64,000 nucleotides of DNA from Eubacterium_G segne (GCF_014287775.1 NZ_JACOOZ010000008.1:1-64000); one strand, 5' to 3'. Counted from the stretch's first letter, positions 1 through 8,107 are shown. Notes: a model not told the origin generated them from the sequence alone. A program made the numbers and translations.

Positions 1-92
1 AGACCCCTTGAAGACGACGAGGTTGATAGGTCAGAGGTGGAAGTGCAGTAATGCATGGAGCTGACTGATACTAATAGGTCGAGGGCTTATCC
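1..92 (+). rRNA. 23S ribosomal RNA, 3' end only
   Basis: The first bases match the conserved 3' end of bacterial 23S rRNA, including the stretch that reads CTGATACTAATAGGTCGAGG near the terminus. Only the last 92 bases or so lie in the window, and the rest is off the left edge. The exact mature end is estimated by analogy with other Gram-positive 23S genes. No 5S gene follows; the first tRNA starts about 100 bases later. Confidence 0.95.
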
Positions 93-193
93 ATAAAGGA
101 AGGAAGAGGAGTTATCCTCCGGATGTAAATTTCAGTATGTAGTTTTGAATGTACAATGCATTCATAAATCAGACTTAGGTCTGTGGAAAATAT

Positions 194-265
194 TCCTCGA
201 TAGCTCAATGGTAGAGCACTCGGCTGTTAACCGAGGGGTTGTAGGTTCGAGCCCTACTCGGGGAG
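194..265 (+). tRNA. tRNA-Asn (GTT)
   Basis: Full cloverleaf with the acceptor stem TCCTCGA pairing with TCGGGGA, anticodon GTT in a 7-base loop, and a T-arm with GGTTCGAGCC. It is the first tRNA after the 23S gene and is probably co-transcribed with the rRNA. CCA is not encoded, as in all 14 tRNAs of this window, so the cell depends on a CCA-adding enzyme. Confidence 0.97.
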
Positions 266-295
266 TTTTTTTATACTATATGGTATAAAAGTTTT

Positions 296-367
296 GGCTC
301 CATGGTCAAGCGGTTAAGACACCGCCCTTTCACGGCGGTAACAGGGGTTCAAATCCCCTTGGAGTCA
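296..367 (+). tRNA. tRNA-Glu (TTC)
   Basis: The acceptor stem GGCTCCA pairs with TGGAGTC, the anticodon is TTC and the discriminator base is A. It is the second tRNA of the rRNA-linked cluster. Confidence 0.97.
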
Positions 368-404
368 TTATGTATATGTTAATACTTGTGGAAGAAAAAT
401 ATAC

Positions 405-477
405 GCCGATGTGGCTCAATTGGCAGAGCAGCTGATTTGTAATCAGCAGGTTAACGGTTCGAGTCCGTTCATCGGCT
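405..477 (+). tRNA. tRNA-Thr (TGT)
   Basis: The acceptor stem GCCGATG pairs with CATCGGC, and the anticodon loop reads TTTGTAA, giving TGT. Third in the rRNA-linked cluster. Confidence 0.97.
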
Positions 478-484
478 TTTATTT

Positions 485-558
485 GGACCTGTAGCTCAGT
501 TGGTTAGAGCAACCGGCTCATAACCGGTCGGTCCTGGGTTCGAGTCCCCGCAGGTCCA
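485..558 (+). tRNA. tRNA with CAT anticodon (Met, or Ile2)
   Basis: The acceptor stem GGACCTG pairs with CAGGTCC and the anticodon is CAT. The body resembles the Gram-positive tRNA-Ile2 whose CAT is modified to lysidine, as much as elongator tRNA-Met. It is not initiator-like because position 1 pairs normally. Identity between Met and Ile2 needs a covariance-model comparison. Confidence 0.93.
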
Positions 559-593
559 CTTTTATTTATAAACATTATCCAGCAGTAAATTTT

Positions 594-666
594 GGGATCT
601 TAGCTCAGCTGGGAGAGCATCTGCCTTACAAGCAGGGGGTCACAGGTTCGAGCCCTGTAGGTCCCA
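594..666 (+). tRNA. tRNA-Val (TAC)
   Basis: The acceptor stem GGGATCT pairs with AGGTCCC (one T-G pair) and the anticodon loop CTTACAA gives TAC. Fifth in the cluster. Confidence 0.97.
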
Positions 667-699
667 TTTGGTTATTATTAAATAACTGTTATATATTAT

Positions 700-783
700 G
701 CCGGCGTGGCGGAACTGGCAGACGCGCAGGACTTAAAATCCTGTTGTGGCAACACAGTACCGGTTCGATTCCGGTCGCCGGCA
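700..783 (+). tRNA. tRNA-Leu (TAA)
   Basis: An 84-base class II tRNA with a long variable arm. The acceptor stem GCCGGCG pairs with CGCCGGC, and the anticodon is TAA. It is the last tRNA of the rRNA-linked cluster and lies directly before a terminator hairpin. Confidence 0.97.
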
Positions 784-786
784 GTG

Positions 787-814
787 AAAAGGTATCCATG
801 AGGGTACCTTTTTT
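787..814 (+). terminator. rho-independent terminator of the rRNA/tRNA operon
   Basis: A stem GGTATCC/GGGTACC (one G-T pair) with a short loop is followed by six T residues. It sits just after tRNA-Leu and closes the rRNA-tRNA transcription unit. Confidence 0.85.
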
Positions 815-916
815 CGTGTATATTTTTCACATTAAATTTTTATGACAATTACAGGTTAATATCTACAGGAAGTTAAATTTATTAGTAAACATAAAATGAA
901 AAAAAAGAGGTACAAA

Positions 917-2167
917 ATGAAAAAGAAGAAAATAAAGATGACGGCTTTTGTTTTGCTTTTAGCAGGAATGTGTTTTATGGGATTAAAAACAGACAAAAGT
1001 GATGTTTATGCAGCAAGTAATAAGGTAAGTATTACAAAGATATACAATTCTAAAGTTGGAAATAAAGTATTATGGAAATCAAAAACAAAGTATTCAGGAT
1101 ATGCTGTATATAGAAGTGTAAATGGTGGAAAATACCGAAAAGTTGATTATGTTAAAAGTAAGAAATATACGGATACAAATATAGAAACGGGAAAAACTTA
1201 TAAGTATAGAGTTAAACCATATAAGTTAAATAAAAAGAAGAAAAAGGTGTATTCGTCATATAGCAATAAGAGTAAAAGTCTTAAGGCACTGCCATATGCC
1301 GTGCAGACAGCGTCAGCAATTTCCATGGATGATTATAATTTACTTACATGGAAAATTAGTGATACAGCATCCGGTTACAATATTTATAGAAAAAACAGCA
1401 ATAACAAATGGGAATTATTAACAAGTAATAATGCTTATGATTATGGTTTGTATGATGATTATGATATTGTTAAAGGGAAGAAGTATACCTATAGAATTAA
1501 GGCTTATGAGATTGTAAATGGGGTTACTTATGAAAGTTTGCCATTAACATTAACTAAAAAAGCACAGATTAAGGGGATAGATGTTTCCCACCATAATGGA
1601 GTAATTGACTGGAGTAAGGTTAAACAGTCAGGTGTTACATTTGCCATGATTAGATTAGGTTATGGTACAACAAAGGGTGGAACCATAGACAGACAGCTTG
1701 ATTATAACTATAATCAGGCAAAGAAGAATGGAATAAAAATAGGATTTTACCTGTATAGCTATGCTGACAATGTTGCTGAAGCGAAAAAAGAGGCAATTTT
1801 TACAGAGAAGCTTTTAAAGAAATATAATGACTTTGATTATCCGGTGGCTTTTGATTTTGAAAATACATATAGAAATAAGGCAAAATACAAAAGTTCAAAT
1901 ACTAAAATAATAACCACATACTGCGATTATTTAGAAGAAAGAGGATATGATACATGTATATATTCTTATTTGTCCTTTTTCAAAAATTCAGTGGATTATA
2001 ACAAAGTTTCAAAATACGGATTGTGGTTGGCAAGATGGACTTTTAATCCTTCAAAATATGAGGATTATGGGTTGCCTAACGTTGAAATGTGGCAGTATTC
2101 AGATAATGGCAGAGTAAATGGTATTGGCGGTGCCGTAGATTTAAATATAAATATTATTGCCAGGTAG
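917..2167 (+). CDS. secreted GH25 muramidase with fibronectin-like N-terminal repeats
   Basis: Predicted to hydrolyse the MurNAc-GlcNAc bonds of peptidoglycan outside the cell. The 416-residue protein has a lysine-rich N-terminus and hydrophobic signal segment (residues about 8-25). Two fibronectin III-like modules follow (about 35-205), rich in Lys and Tyr. The C-terminal GH25 domain starts at GIDVSHHNG (about 219) and carries the catalytic FDFE motif (about 311) and the late WQYSDNG motif. An in-frame ATG at 896 would add seven residues; I prefer 917 because GAGG lies six bases ahead of it and nothing comparable precedes 896. Gram-positive hosts use such enzymes for wall remodelling or against competitors. 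It stands alone between two tRNA units, and no phage genes adjoin it, so it is probably not an endolysin. Confidence 0.92.
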   Translation: MKKKKIKMTAFVLLLAGMCFMGLKTDKSDVYAASNKVSITKIYNSKVGNKVLWKSKTKYSGYAVYRSVNGGKYRKVDYVKSKKYTDTNIETGKTYKYRVKPYKLNKKKKKVYSSYSNKSKSLKALPYAVQTASAISMDDYNLLTWKISDTASGYNIYRKNSNNKWELLTSNNAYDYGLYDDYDIVKGKKYTYRIKAYEIVNGVTYESLPLTLTKKAQIKGIDVSHHNGVIDWSKVKQSGVTFAMIRLGYGTTKGGTIDRQLDYNYNQAKKNGIKIGFYLYSYADNVAEAKKEAIFTEKLLKKYNDFDYPVAFDFENTYRNKAKYKSSNTKIITTYCDYLEERGYDTCIYSYLSFFKNSVDYNKVSKYGLWLARWTFNPSKYEDYGLPNVEMWQYSDNGRVNGIGGAVDLNINIIAR

Positions 2168-2237
2168 TTTAGGATACTTAGATTAAATATTAAGCAAAAT
2201 CATATTAAACAAAATGGTGCACTACAAATAAAAATTG

Positions 2238-2266
2238 TTGACATATATCAATTGGTGGTGTAATAT
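2238..2266 (+). promoter_or_regulatory. sigma-A promoter of tRNA-Arg
   Basis: TTGACA at 2238-2243, a 17-base spacer, and TAATAT at 2261-2266, about 40 bases before the tRNA-Arg gene. Confidence 0.8.
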
Positions 2267-2307
2267 ATATAAGTCGCAATCATCAGAAAATGATTTTTGC
2301 GGGTTAT

Positions 2308-2381
2308 GTGCGTGTAGCTCAGCTGGATAGAGCGTCTGGCTACGGACCAGAAGGCCGAGGGTTCGAATCCTTTCACGCACG
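2308..2381 (+). tRNA. tRNA-Arg (ACG)
   Basis: The acceptor stem GTGCGTG pairs with CACGCAC. The anticodon loop CTACGGA gives ACG, in which A34 is expected to be deaminated to inosine. It forms a single-gene transcription unit with its own promoter and terminator. Confidence 0.97.
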
Positions 2382-2384
2382 TTA

Positions 2385-2413
2385 AGCAGTTCCATTATGG
2401 GACTGCTTTTTTT
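2385..2413 (+). terminator. terminator of tRNA-Arg
   Basis: The stem AGCAGTtCC/GGgACTGCT is followed by seven T residues, directly after tRNA-Arg. Confidence 0.88.
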
Positions 2414-2476
2414 GAATAAAAACAAAAAAGTTTGCCATACTACTTATGTGACAAATAAAAAAATCAGGAGGTAGTC

Positions 2477-2779
2477 ATGGCAAAGAAATATTCGTCAGGT
2501 AAAAACGATGCATCAGGTTATAGTAGCATGCAGAATGCATACAACAGCACATCAAAAAGCAGTGCAACAGATAGTGCATCAAAAAGCAGTGCAACAGATA
2601 GCACATCAAAAAACAGTGCAACAGATACCACATCAAAAAGCAGTGCAACAGATAGCACATCAAAAAATAAGGCAACAGATGGTACTTCTAAAAACAAGGC
2701 AGCATATAATACATCAAAGAATAAAGCAACAGATAGTACTTCTAAAAACAAATCAACAGACTGTACAGATTGCAGATAG
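2477..2779 (+). CDS. low-complexity Ser/Thr/Lys repeat protein of unknown function
   Basis: I do not recognise a family. The 100-residue protein starts at an ATG six bases after a strong AGGAGG site. After a 25-residue non-repetitive head it consists of eight nine-residue repeats of the form SKxxATDST, ending in the tail DCTDCR with two cysteines in the last few residues. No signal peptide or membrane segment is visible, and the protein should be highly soluble and disordered. The repeats make long shadow reading frames on both strands, but only this frame has a ribosome binding site and a starting ATG in place. A terminator follows, so it is its own transcription unit. Repeat number is likely to vary between strains. 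Confidence 0.72.
   Translation: MAKKYSSGKNDASGYSSMQNAYNSTSKSSATDSASKSSATDSTSKNSATDTTSKSSATDSTSKNKATDGTSKNKAAYNTSKNKATDSTSKNKSTDCTDCR
2552..2767 (+). repeat. eight tandem 27-bp units inside a coding region
   Basis: The unit codes for S-K-[SN]-[SK]-A-T-D-S-[TA] and repeats eight times without frame change. Early units are nearly identical at DNA level (AGCAGTGCAACAGATAGC core) while the later ones replace AGCAGT by AATAAG or AACAAG. Confidence 0.9.
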
Positions 2780-2788
2780 TTAAGGTTA

Positions 2789-2824
2789 AGACCCTATAGC
2801 AGTAAGTGGCTATAGGGTTTTAAC
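2789..2824 (+). terminator. terminator after the repeat-protein gene
   Basis: The stem ACCCTATAGC/GGCTATAGGGT ends in TTTT and begins about ten bases after the stop codon. Confidence 0.8.
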
Positions 2825-2872
2825 ATATTGTAATAAGATGAATAAACTAAAAGAAAAAAGTGATGGTAACCA

Positions 2873-3157
2873 ATGAACAGATTTGACTTAGTTTCCATTG
2901 ATACTGCAAGAAAAAGGGCTATGGAAAAAGGATATATAGTGGTGGATTTAAGAAGCAGAAGTGAATTTGACAAAGGACATATTGAGAATGCAATAAATAT
3001 TCCAGAGGGTGATATTAGAAAAATCGACAGTTTCGGTAGAAAAGGAGACATATGGATTTTGTACTGTAGAAGAGGCAGTTTAAGTTTCAGACTTGCCAGT
3101 GAAATGGCAAACCAGGGATATAAGGTTATGGCAGTGGTAGGCGGATATAGAATGTAG
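2873..3157 (+). CDS. rhodanese-like domain protein
   Basis: A 94-residue single-domain rhodanese, expected to carry a persulfide on its active-site cysteine. Visible are the VDLRSRSEFDKGHI motif (about residues 24-37) and the active-site loop YCRRGSLS with Cys64. The C-terminal VVGGYRM matches the usual GG(W/Y) end. There is no signal peptide, so it is cytoplasmic. The ribosome binding site is weak (GTGATGG). It precedes the methyltransferase gene by 65 bases. The sulfur acceptor is unknown; the phosphorothioation operon lies 27 kb away and no link can be claimed. Confidence 0.88.
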   Translation: MNRFDLVSIDTARKRAMEKGYIVVDLRSRSEFDKGHIENAINIPEGDIRKIDSFGRKGDIWILYCRRGSLSFRLASEMANQGYKVMAVVGGYRM

Positions 3158-3222
3158 TTGACATTGTTTTTTTATCAGATTATCATTAAGTAGATAAAAA
3201 TAAGGATTTTGGTGAATTTTAT

Positions 3223-4374
3223 ATGGATAAATTACATTTAATCGTTCCATGTCATTTTGGAGTGGAATCGGTTTTAAAGAGAGAAATTATAGATTTAGGA
3301 TACGAAATAGAGAGGGTTGAAGATGGAAGAATCACTTTTTCGGGAAATTTATTGGCAATATGCAGGGCTAACGTATTTCTAAGAACTGCTGAACGTGTAA
3401 TGATTCAGGTTGGAAGAGTAAAGGCTCAGACATACGACGAGCTTTTTGAGGCAGTTAAGGCATTAAAATGGAGTGATTTTATACCGGAAAACGGAAAATT
3501 CTGGGTAAAAAAAGCCAGTTCTGTTAAAAGTAAATTATTTAGTCCCTCAGATATACAAAGAATAGTAAAAAAGGCAATTGTGGAGAATCTGAAACAGGAA
3601 TATGGTGTAAGCTGGTTTAGTGAAGATGGGGCAAGTTATCCTATCAGAGTGTTTTTTTATAAGGATGAGGCAGTTATTGCATTGGATACATCAGGAGAAT
3701 CACTTCACAAAAGAGGATACAGATATTATACCTCAAAGGCACCTATTTCCGAAACATTGGCGGCAGCACTGATTATGCTTACTCCATGGAATAAGGATAG
3801 AATTTTGGTGGATCCTTTCTGCGGATGTGGAACATTTCCTATTGAGGCGGCTATGATAGCAGCTAATATTGCACCGGGAATGAACAGGGAGTTTACCGGG
3901 GAAACATGGACTAATTTTATAGATAAAAAGTTATGGTATCAGGCTGTTAATGAGGCAAATGATAAAATAAATGATGATATAGAAACAGATATACAGGGAT
4001 ATGATATTGATGGGGAGATGATTGAATATTCCAGAAAAAATGCTATAAATGCAGGAGTGGAACATTTAATTCATTTTCAGGAACGTCCTGTTTCAGGATT
4101 AAGCCATAGGAAAAAATATGGATTTATAATTACAAATCCCCCTTATGGCGAAAGATTAGAGGAACAGAAAAGTTTACAGAAGATTTATACAACTTTAGGA
4201 GAAAAGTACAAAGCTTTGGATTCATGGTCGGCATTTATCATTTCATCTTATGAAAATGTAGAAAAAGATATGGGAATAAAAGCAACGAAAAACCGTAAAA
4301 TATATAACGGAATGATTAAGACATATTATTATCAGTTTATGGGACCGAAGCCTCCTAAAAACAAAAATAAATAG
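3223..4374 (+). CDS. THUMP-domain class I RNA methyltransferase (RlmL/YpsC family)
   Basis: Likely methylates a guanine N2 in 23S rRNA, as inferred from the RlmL N-terminal family to which Bacillus YpsC belongs. The 383-residue protein has an N-terminal ferredoxin-like/THUMP region (about 1-160). A Rossmann methyltransferase domain follows, with the SAM-binding DPFCGCGTFPIEA (about 197) and the catalytic NPPYGER (about 305). The length matches the Gram-positive family, which lacks the RlmK half found in E. coli. The next gene starts nine bases after the stop, so they are probably co-transcribed. Confidence 0.9.
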   Translation: MDKLHLIVPCHFGVESVLKREIIDLGYEIERVEDGRITFSGNLLAICRANVFLRTAERVMIQVGRVKAQTYDELFEAVKALKWSDFIPENGKFWVKKASSVKSKLFSPSDIQRIVKKAIVENLKQEYGVSWFSEDGASYPIRVFFYKDEAVIALDTSGESLHKRGYRYYTSKAPISETLAAALIMLTPWNKDRILVDPFCGCGTFPIEAAMIAANIAPGMNREFTGETWTNFIDKKLWYQAVNEANDKINDDIETDIQGYDIDGEMIEYSRKNAINAGVEHLIHFQERPVSGLSHRKKYGFIITNPPYGERLEEQKSLQKIYTTLGEKYKALDSWSAFIISSYENVEKDMGIKATKNRKIYNGMIKTYYYQFMGPKPPKNKNK

Positions 4375-4383
4375 AGGTTGTTA

Positions 4384-6120
4384 ATGAAAAAAAAGAGAAT
4401 ACTTGTAGTATATATTCCACTTATTGCAATTTTAGTGGTTATAATTGCAGGTTTTTCCTACTCAAAACAAAGTGTACAAAAAAGTATTTCTTTTGATGGG
4501 GAAAAGACACAGGCACCGATTTTAGATACATGGAATCGGATTATGGCTAAAAGTGCAAATAAGGATGAAATAAATGTTATAGTTGATAAAAAAGAAGTTA
4601 AATATGTAAATAAAAGGGCGTACATGAGTGGTAATATGAATCTTATGATACCACTTGATATAGTTATAGAAACATTTAATTGCGCTGCAAATGTGTATGG
4701 TGGCGAAAAAATTGTTATCGAAAAAGGAAGCAGTATAGTAGCACTTTATTTAAATACCAAAAAAATGATTTTCAATGATAATGAATATAGTTTGGATGAT
4801 AAACCGGTTACTAAAGATGGAACAATTTTTGTGCCGGCAAATATATTTGCAAAGTGTTTTGCCTATGATTATAATTGGAACAGCAAAAGTAATACAGCTT
4901 CATTTACAGGCAAAAAAGGCACTAAATCTTATTTGCCAAAGCGTTACAGCTATTTAGATAAAAAAAGAGCTGTGCCGGCAAAAAATCAGGGAAATTATGG
5001 TACATGCTGGGCCTTTGCCACACTGACGGCAATTGAAACATCACTTATGCCGGAAGAGCAATATGATTTTTCAGAGAATAACCTTGCCAGAAGTAATGAT
5101 ATGTCAGGAGAAATCCAGGATGGTGGCGATTATATTATGTCAATGGCATATCTTATGGCATGGAAAGGACCGGTGTTAGAACAGGATGACCCTTATGGAA
5201 CTCAGGAAAAAACTACCGGTTTAAAGGCAAAAAAACATATTCAGGAAGCACAGATTTTACCGGAAAAGGACTATGACCAGATTAAGGAAATGGTGTATAA
5301 ATATGGCGGAGTAGAAAGCTCCATGTATATGTCCCTTAATAATTCCAAATCAAAATCAGTTTATTATAACGAAAGTGAGTATGCTTATTGCTATAAAGGA
5401 AAAAAGAAGCCTAATCATGATGTAGTTATAATCGGATGGGATGATAATTATTCAAAAGAGCTGTTTAACGACCAGAGTATTCCGGGAGATGGTGCATTTA
5501 TATGCATGAACAGCTGGGGGGAAGATTTTGGATATAAGGGAACATTTTATGTTTCATATTACGATGACAGAATAGGAACAAGTAATGTTTGTTATACAGG
5601 CATAGAAAATACAGACAATTATGATAATATATATCAAAGTGATATTTGCGGATGGACAGGCTCCATGGGATTTGAGGGCAGTAGTACAGTGTATTTTGCC
5701 AACGTATACAATCCTTCTGAAAACGGGAAGCTTCAGGCGGTGGGATTTTATGCAGTGACCCCCGGAGTGAAGTATGAGGTATTTGTGGACAGCAAATTTG
5801 AAGGAGAAAATTCCTTAAGTGAGAGAACCCATACAGCAGCAAGTGGAACTTTGAAAAATAAAGGATATTATACAATAAAATTAGATAAGCCTTATAGTGT
5901 AAAGCAGGGACAAAAATTCAGTGTAACAGTGAAAATAACTAGCGGGAAGGACAAAAAAATCTTTAAGCTGATTCCTGTTGAAATGAATGGAAGTGATGAC
6001 AGTTATAATGTGGATTTAACGGATGGAGAAGGATATTTCAGCTCTACGGGAAACAGATGGCAGTCTTCGGAAAAACATGATTGCAATATTTGTTTAAAGG
6101 CATATACAGACAAAAAATAA
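4384..6120 (+). CDS. exported papain-like (C1A) cysteine protease with lectin-like C-terminus
   Basis: A 578-residue protein with an N-terminal membrane anchor or signal (about 6-25). Residues 55-175 resemble the stalk domain of copper amine oxidase-type surface proteins (IPLDIVIETF, repeated VPANIF). The C1A peptidase domain follows: NQGNYGTCWAF with catalytic Cys207, NHDVVIIGW with His about 344 and CMNSWG with Asn about 375. The last 170 residues match the beta-rich lectin-like module that often follows bacterial C1A peptidases. An upstream TTG at 4378 is in frame, but the GAGG at 4374-4377 is six bases from ATG 4384, which decides the start. Substrate unknown; probably a surface or secreted protease. 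Confidence 0.9.
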   Translation: MKKKRILVVYIPLIAILVVIIAGFSYSKQSVQKSISFDGEKTQAPILDTWNRIMAKSANKDEINVIVDKKEVKYVNKRAYMSGNMNLMIPLDIVIETFNCAANVYGGEKIVIEKGSSIVALYLNTKKMIFNDNEYSLDDKPVTKDGTIFVPANIFAKCFAYDYNWNSKSNTASFTGKKGTKSYLPKRYSYLDKKRAVPAKNQGNYGTCWAFATLTAIETSLMPEEQYDFSENNLARSNDMSGEIQDGGDYIMSMAYLMAWKGPVLEQDDPYGTQEKTTGLKAKKHIQEAQILPEKDYDQIKEMVYKYGGVESSMYMSLNNSKSKSVYYNESEYAYCYKGKKKPNHDVVIIGWDDNYSKELFNDQSIPGDGAFICMNSWGEDFGYKGTFYVSYYDDRIGTSNVCYTGIENTDNYDNIYQSDICGWTGSMGFEGSSTVYFANVYNPSENGKLQAVGFYAVTPGVKYEVFVDSKFEGENSLSERTHTAASGTLKNKGYYTIKLDKPYSVKQGQKFSVTVKITSGKDKKIFKLIPVEMNGSDDSYNVDLTDGEGYFSSTGNRWQSSEKHDCNICLKAYTDKK

Positions 6121-6134
6121 AGGAGAACAAACCA

Positions 6135-6740
6135 ATGAAGAAGGTAATATTTGCAACAACAAACAAAAATAAGGTTCGTGAAGTCAATATGATGATGAAG
6201 GATTTTGACGTGGAACTTCAAACTATGGGAGAGGCAGGCATTAACATTGATATTGTGGAAGATGGAAAAACCTTTGAAGAAAATGCCATTATTAAGGCAA
6301 AAACCATAATGGAAATAACAGGAGAAATAGCTATAGCTGATGATTCTGGTTTGGAAGTGGATTATTTAGATGGAGCACCGGGAATATATTCTGCAAGATT
6401 TTTAGGAGAAGATACATCTTACGATATAAAGAATAACTATATAATTGATAAACTAAAGGATGCCAAGGGAAAAGAAAGAAGTGCAAGATTCGTTTGTGCA
6501 ATGGCAGTGGCTTTCCCAAATGGAAAAATTAAGACATGTAAAGGAACTATTGAGGGGCTTATTGCATATGAACAAAAAGGAACTAACGGTTTTGGTTATG
6601 ATCCTATAGTTTATGTGCCGGAATATGAGATGACAACCGGTGAAATGGCTCCTGAATTAAAAAACAGCATAAGCCATAGGGGTAAGGCATTAGAACAAAT
6701 GAAGGAAATCCTGAAAGCCGGATTGGAGGAAGAATGTTAA
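6135..6740 (+). CDS. rdgB: XTP/dITP diphosphatase (RdgB/HAM1)
   Basis: Hydrolyses non-canonical purine nucleotides such as XTP and dITP to the monophosphate, keeping them out of DNA and RNA. The 201-residue protein shows the HAM1 signature at the start (FATTNKNKVREV), the EENAIIKA and ADDSGLEVDYLDGAPGIYSAR motifs, GTNGFGYDPI and the final SHRGKAL. An open frame extends upstream to 6081, inside the protease gene, but AGGAG at 6121-6125 places the start at ATG 6135. It overlaps the next gene by seven bases, which suggests translational coupling. Confidence 0.96.
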   Translation: MKKVIFATTNKNKVREVNMMMKDFDVELQTMGEAGINIDIVEDGKTFEENAIIKAKTIMEITGEIAIADDSGLEVDYLDGAPGIYSARFLGEDTSYDIKNNYIIDKLKDAKGKERSARFVCAMAVAFPNGKIKTCKGTIEGLIAYEQKGTNGFGYDPIVYVPEYEMTTGEMAPELKNSISHRGKALEQMKEILKAGLEEEC

Positions 6741-7216
6741 AAGCTATAATTATAAGTGATTCTCATGGAGATTTAAAAAATGTGAGAAAAATTGCCGAAA
6801 AAGAGCATAATATTGATTTGGTGATACATTTAGGTGACCTTTTGGGTCAGGACGAACAATTGGCGGAAATTTTTAACTGTGAAATAAAAAAAGTTAAGGG
6901 AAACTGTGATTATTATTCTAATAATCCGGTTTCTGATGTGGTGGAATTTGGTGGAAACAGGATTTTTATAACTCACGGACATAATTACGGAGTGGATTTC
7001 GGGCTGGATGGTTTAAGTTATGCAGCAGAGGAAAATAAATGTAATATAGCACTTTACGGGCATACTCATGTACCGGATAGCTCTATAAGGGGGAAAATAA
7101 TCATTGTAAATCCCGGAAGTGTATCAAGACCAAGACAGTTAGGTGGAAGACCTACATATGGGGTTATGAAGGTAAATGGAGAGGGAAAAGCAGATATCAG
7201 AATAGAGTACGTTTAG
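6734..7216 (+). CDS. YfcE/MJ0936-type metallophosphoesterase
   Basis: A 160-residue single-domain phosphodiesterase fold. Metal-binding motifs are visible in order: ISDSHGD (about 7-13), HLGDLLG (about 32-38), KGNCD (about 54-58), THGHNYG (about 74-80) and YGHTHVP (about 108-114). The family hydrolyses phosphodiester model compounds with Mn2+; natural substrates are usually unknown. The rdgB-phosphoesterase pair is common in Clostridia, and the overlap of seven bases supports one operon. Confidence 0.93.
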   Translation: MLKAIIISDSHGDLKNVRKIAEKEHNIDLVIHLGDLLGQDEQLAEIFNCEIKKVKGNCDYYSNNPVSDVVEFGGNRIFITHGHNYGVDFGLDGLSYAAEENKCNIALYGHTHVPDSSIRGKIIIVNPGSVSRPRQLGGRPTYGVMKVNGEGKADIRIEYV

Positions 7217-7279
7217 CCCTATTTTAAAAGGGATTTCGGGGTATGAAAAAAAATTGTAAAAAAAAAATAAAAAAAACGC

Positions 7280-7308
7280 TTGACAATTTTAAGGGTTTCC
7301 CATATAAT
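7280..7308 (+). promoter_or_regulatory. perfect consensus promoter of the second tRNA operon
   Basis: TTGACA (7280-7285), exactly 17 bases, then TATAAT (7303-7308). It is preceded by an A-rich tract (about 7246-7276) that looks like an UP element. The first tRNA starts 36 bases after the -10 box. Confidence 0.95.
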
Positions 7309-7343
7309 TACTCTTGCGCTGTGAAAAATAAGTAACGCGAACA

Positions 7344-7418
7344 CGGGGTGTGGCTCAGCTTGGCTAGAGCGCCTGATTTGGGATCAGGAGGTCGCAGGTT
7401 CGAATCCTGTCACCCCGA
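7344..7418 (+). tRNA. tRNA-Pro (TGG)
   Basis: The acceptor stem CGGGGTG pairs with CACCCCG and the anticodon loop TTTGGGA gives TGG. First gene of the second tRNA operon. Confidence 0.97.
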
Positions 7419-7424
7419 CTGTGT

Positions 7425-7495
7425 GCGGGTGTAGTTCAGTGGTAGAACACCAGCCTTCCAAGCTGGATATGTGGGTTCGATTCCCATCACCCGCT
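7425..7495 (+). tRNA. tRNA-Gly (TCC)
   Basis: The acceptor stem GCGGGTG pairs with CACCCGC and the anticodon loop CTTCCAA gives TCC. Only six bases separate it from tRNA-Pro. Confidence 0.97.
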
Positions 7496-7517
7496 TTTAA
7501 CATTTTTTAAAATGTTT

Positions 7518-7591
<74 letters not shown>

Positions 7592-7619
7592 TTTCTGGAT
7601 TAGACCAGAGCATGGCATG

Positions 7620-7693
7620 GTGGCTATAGCGCAGTTGGTTAGCGCGCCAGATTGTGGCTCTGGAGGCCGAGGGTTCGAATCCCTCTAGCCACC
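7620..7693 (+). tRNA. tRNA-His (GTG)
   Basis: The acceptor stem GTGGCTA pairs with TAGCCAC and the anticodon is GTG. The genome encodes the G at position -1 (7619) opposite the discriminator C (7693), as expected for tRNA-His. Confidence 0.97.
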
Positions 7694-7701
7694 TTACACA
7701 A

Positions 7702-7773
7702 TGGGCTATCGCCAAGCGGTAAGGCACAGGACTTTGACTCCTGCATTCGCTGGTTCGAATCCAGCTAGCCCAG
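7702..7773 (+). tRNA. tRNA-Gln (TTG)
   Basis: The acceptor stem TGGGCTA pairs with TAGCCCA and the anticodon loop CTTTGAC gives TTG. Confidence 0.97.
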
Positions 7774-7807
7774 TTAAAGGGTTAGTAATAACTTATAAAA
7801 TTAATAT

Positions 7808-7880
7808 GGGCCACTAGCTCAGATGGTAGAGCACTTGACTTTTAATCAAGTTGTCTGGGGTTCGATTCCCCAGTGGCTCA
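7808..7880 (+). tRNA. tRNA-Lys (TTT)
   Basis: The acceptor stem GGGCCAC pairs with GTGGCTC and the anticodon is TTT. It is the last gene before an internal terminator. Confidence 0.97.
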
Positions 7881-7882
7881 CT

Positions 7883-7911
7883 AAGTGTAGGTTCGTGCCT
7901 ACACTTTTTTA
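7883..7911 (+). terminator. terminator after tRNA-Lys
   Basis: The stem AAGTGTAGG/CCTACACTT with a six-base loop is followed by T residues. It ends the six-tRNA unit and leaves tRNA-Leu (TAG) outside it. Confidence 0.87.
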
Positions 7912-7966
7912 TTGCTAAGGCAAACATATGGTAAGTGTTTGTATAAAAGCGGAAAATTAAATAGCT

Positions 7967-8046
7967 GCGGGTGTGGCGGAATTGGCAGACGCGCTAGATT
8001 TAGGTTCTAGTGGGCAACCGTGCAGGTTCAAGTCCTGTCACCCGCA
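7967..8046 (+). tRNA. tRNA-Leu (TAG)
   Basis: An 80-base class II tRNA. The acceptor stem GCGGGTG pairs with CACCCGC and the anticodon loop TTTAGGT gives TAG. It lies behind a terminator, so it needs read-through or its own promoter; I see only a TATAAA at 7942-7947 without a clear -35 box. Confidence 0.97.
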
Positions 8047-8060
8047 TTTAAAATTAAAAA

Positions 8061-8107
8061 GTAGTTGTCTCTTTATGAAATATAGTTCAAAAAGGGATAA
8101 CTTTTTT
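8061..8107 (+). terminator. terminator after tRNA-Leu (TAG)
   Basis: The arms GTTGTCTCTTT and AAAGGGATAAC pair through two wobble pairs around a roughly 20-base loop and are followed by a run of T residues. Confidence 0.6.

Noticed and set aside
896..916. Upstream ATG of the muramidase gene
   Set aside because: No ribosome binding site. ATG 917 has GAGG at the right distance.
917..2167. Phage endolysin
   Set aside because: It has an export signal and no phage genes around it, so a chromosomal secreted muramidase fits better.
2475..2783. Other long open frames over the repeat gene on both strands
   Set aside because: They arise because the 27-bp unit has no stops in several frames. Only the 2477 frame has a ribosome binding site and a sensible start.
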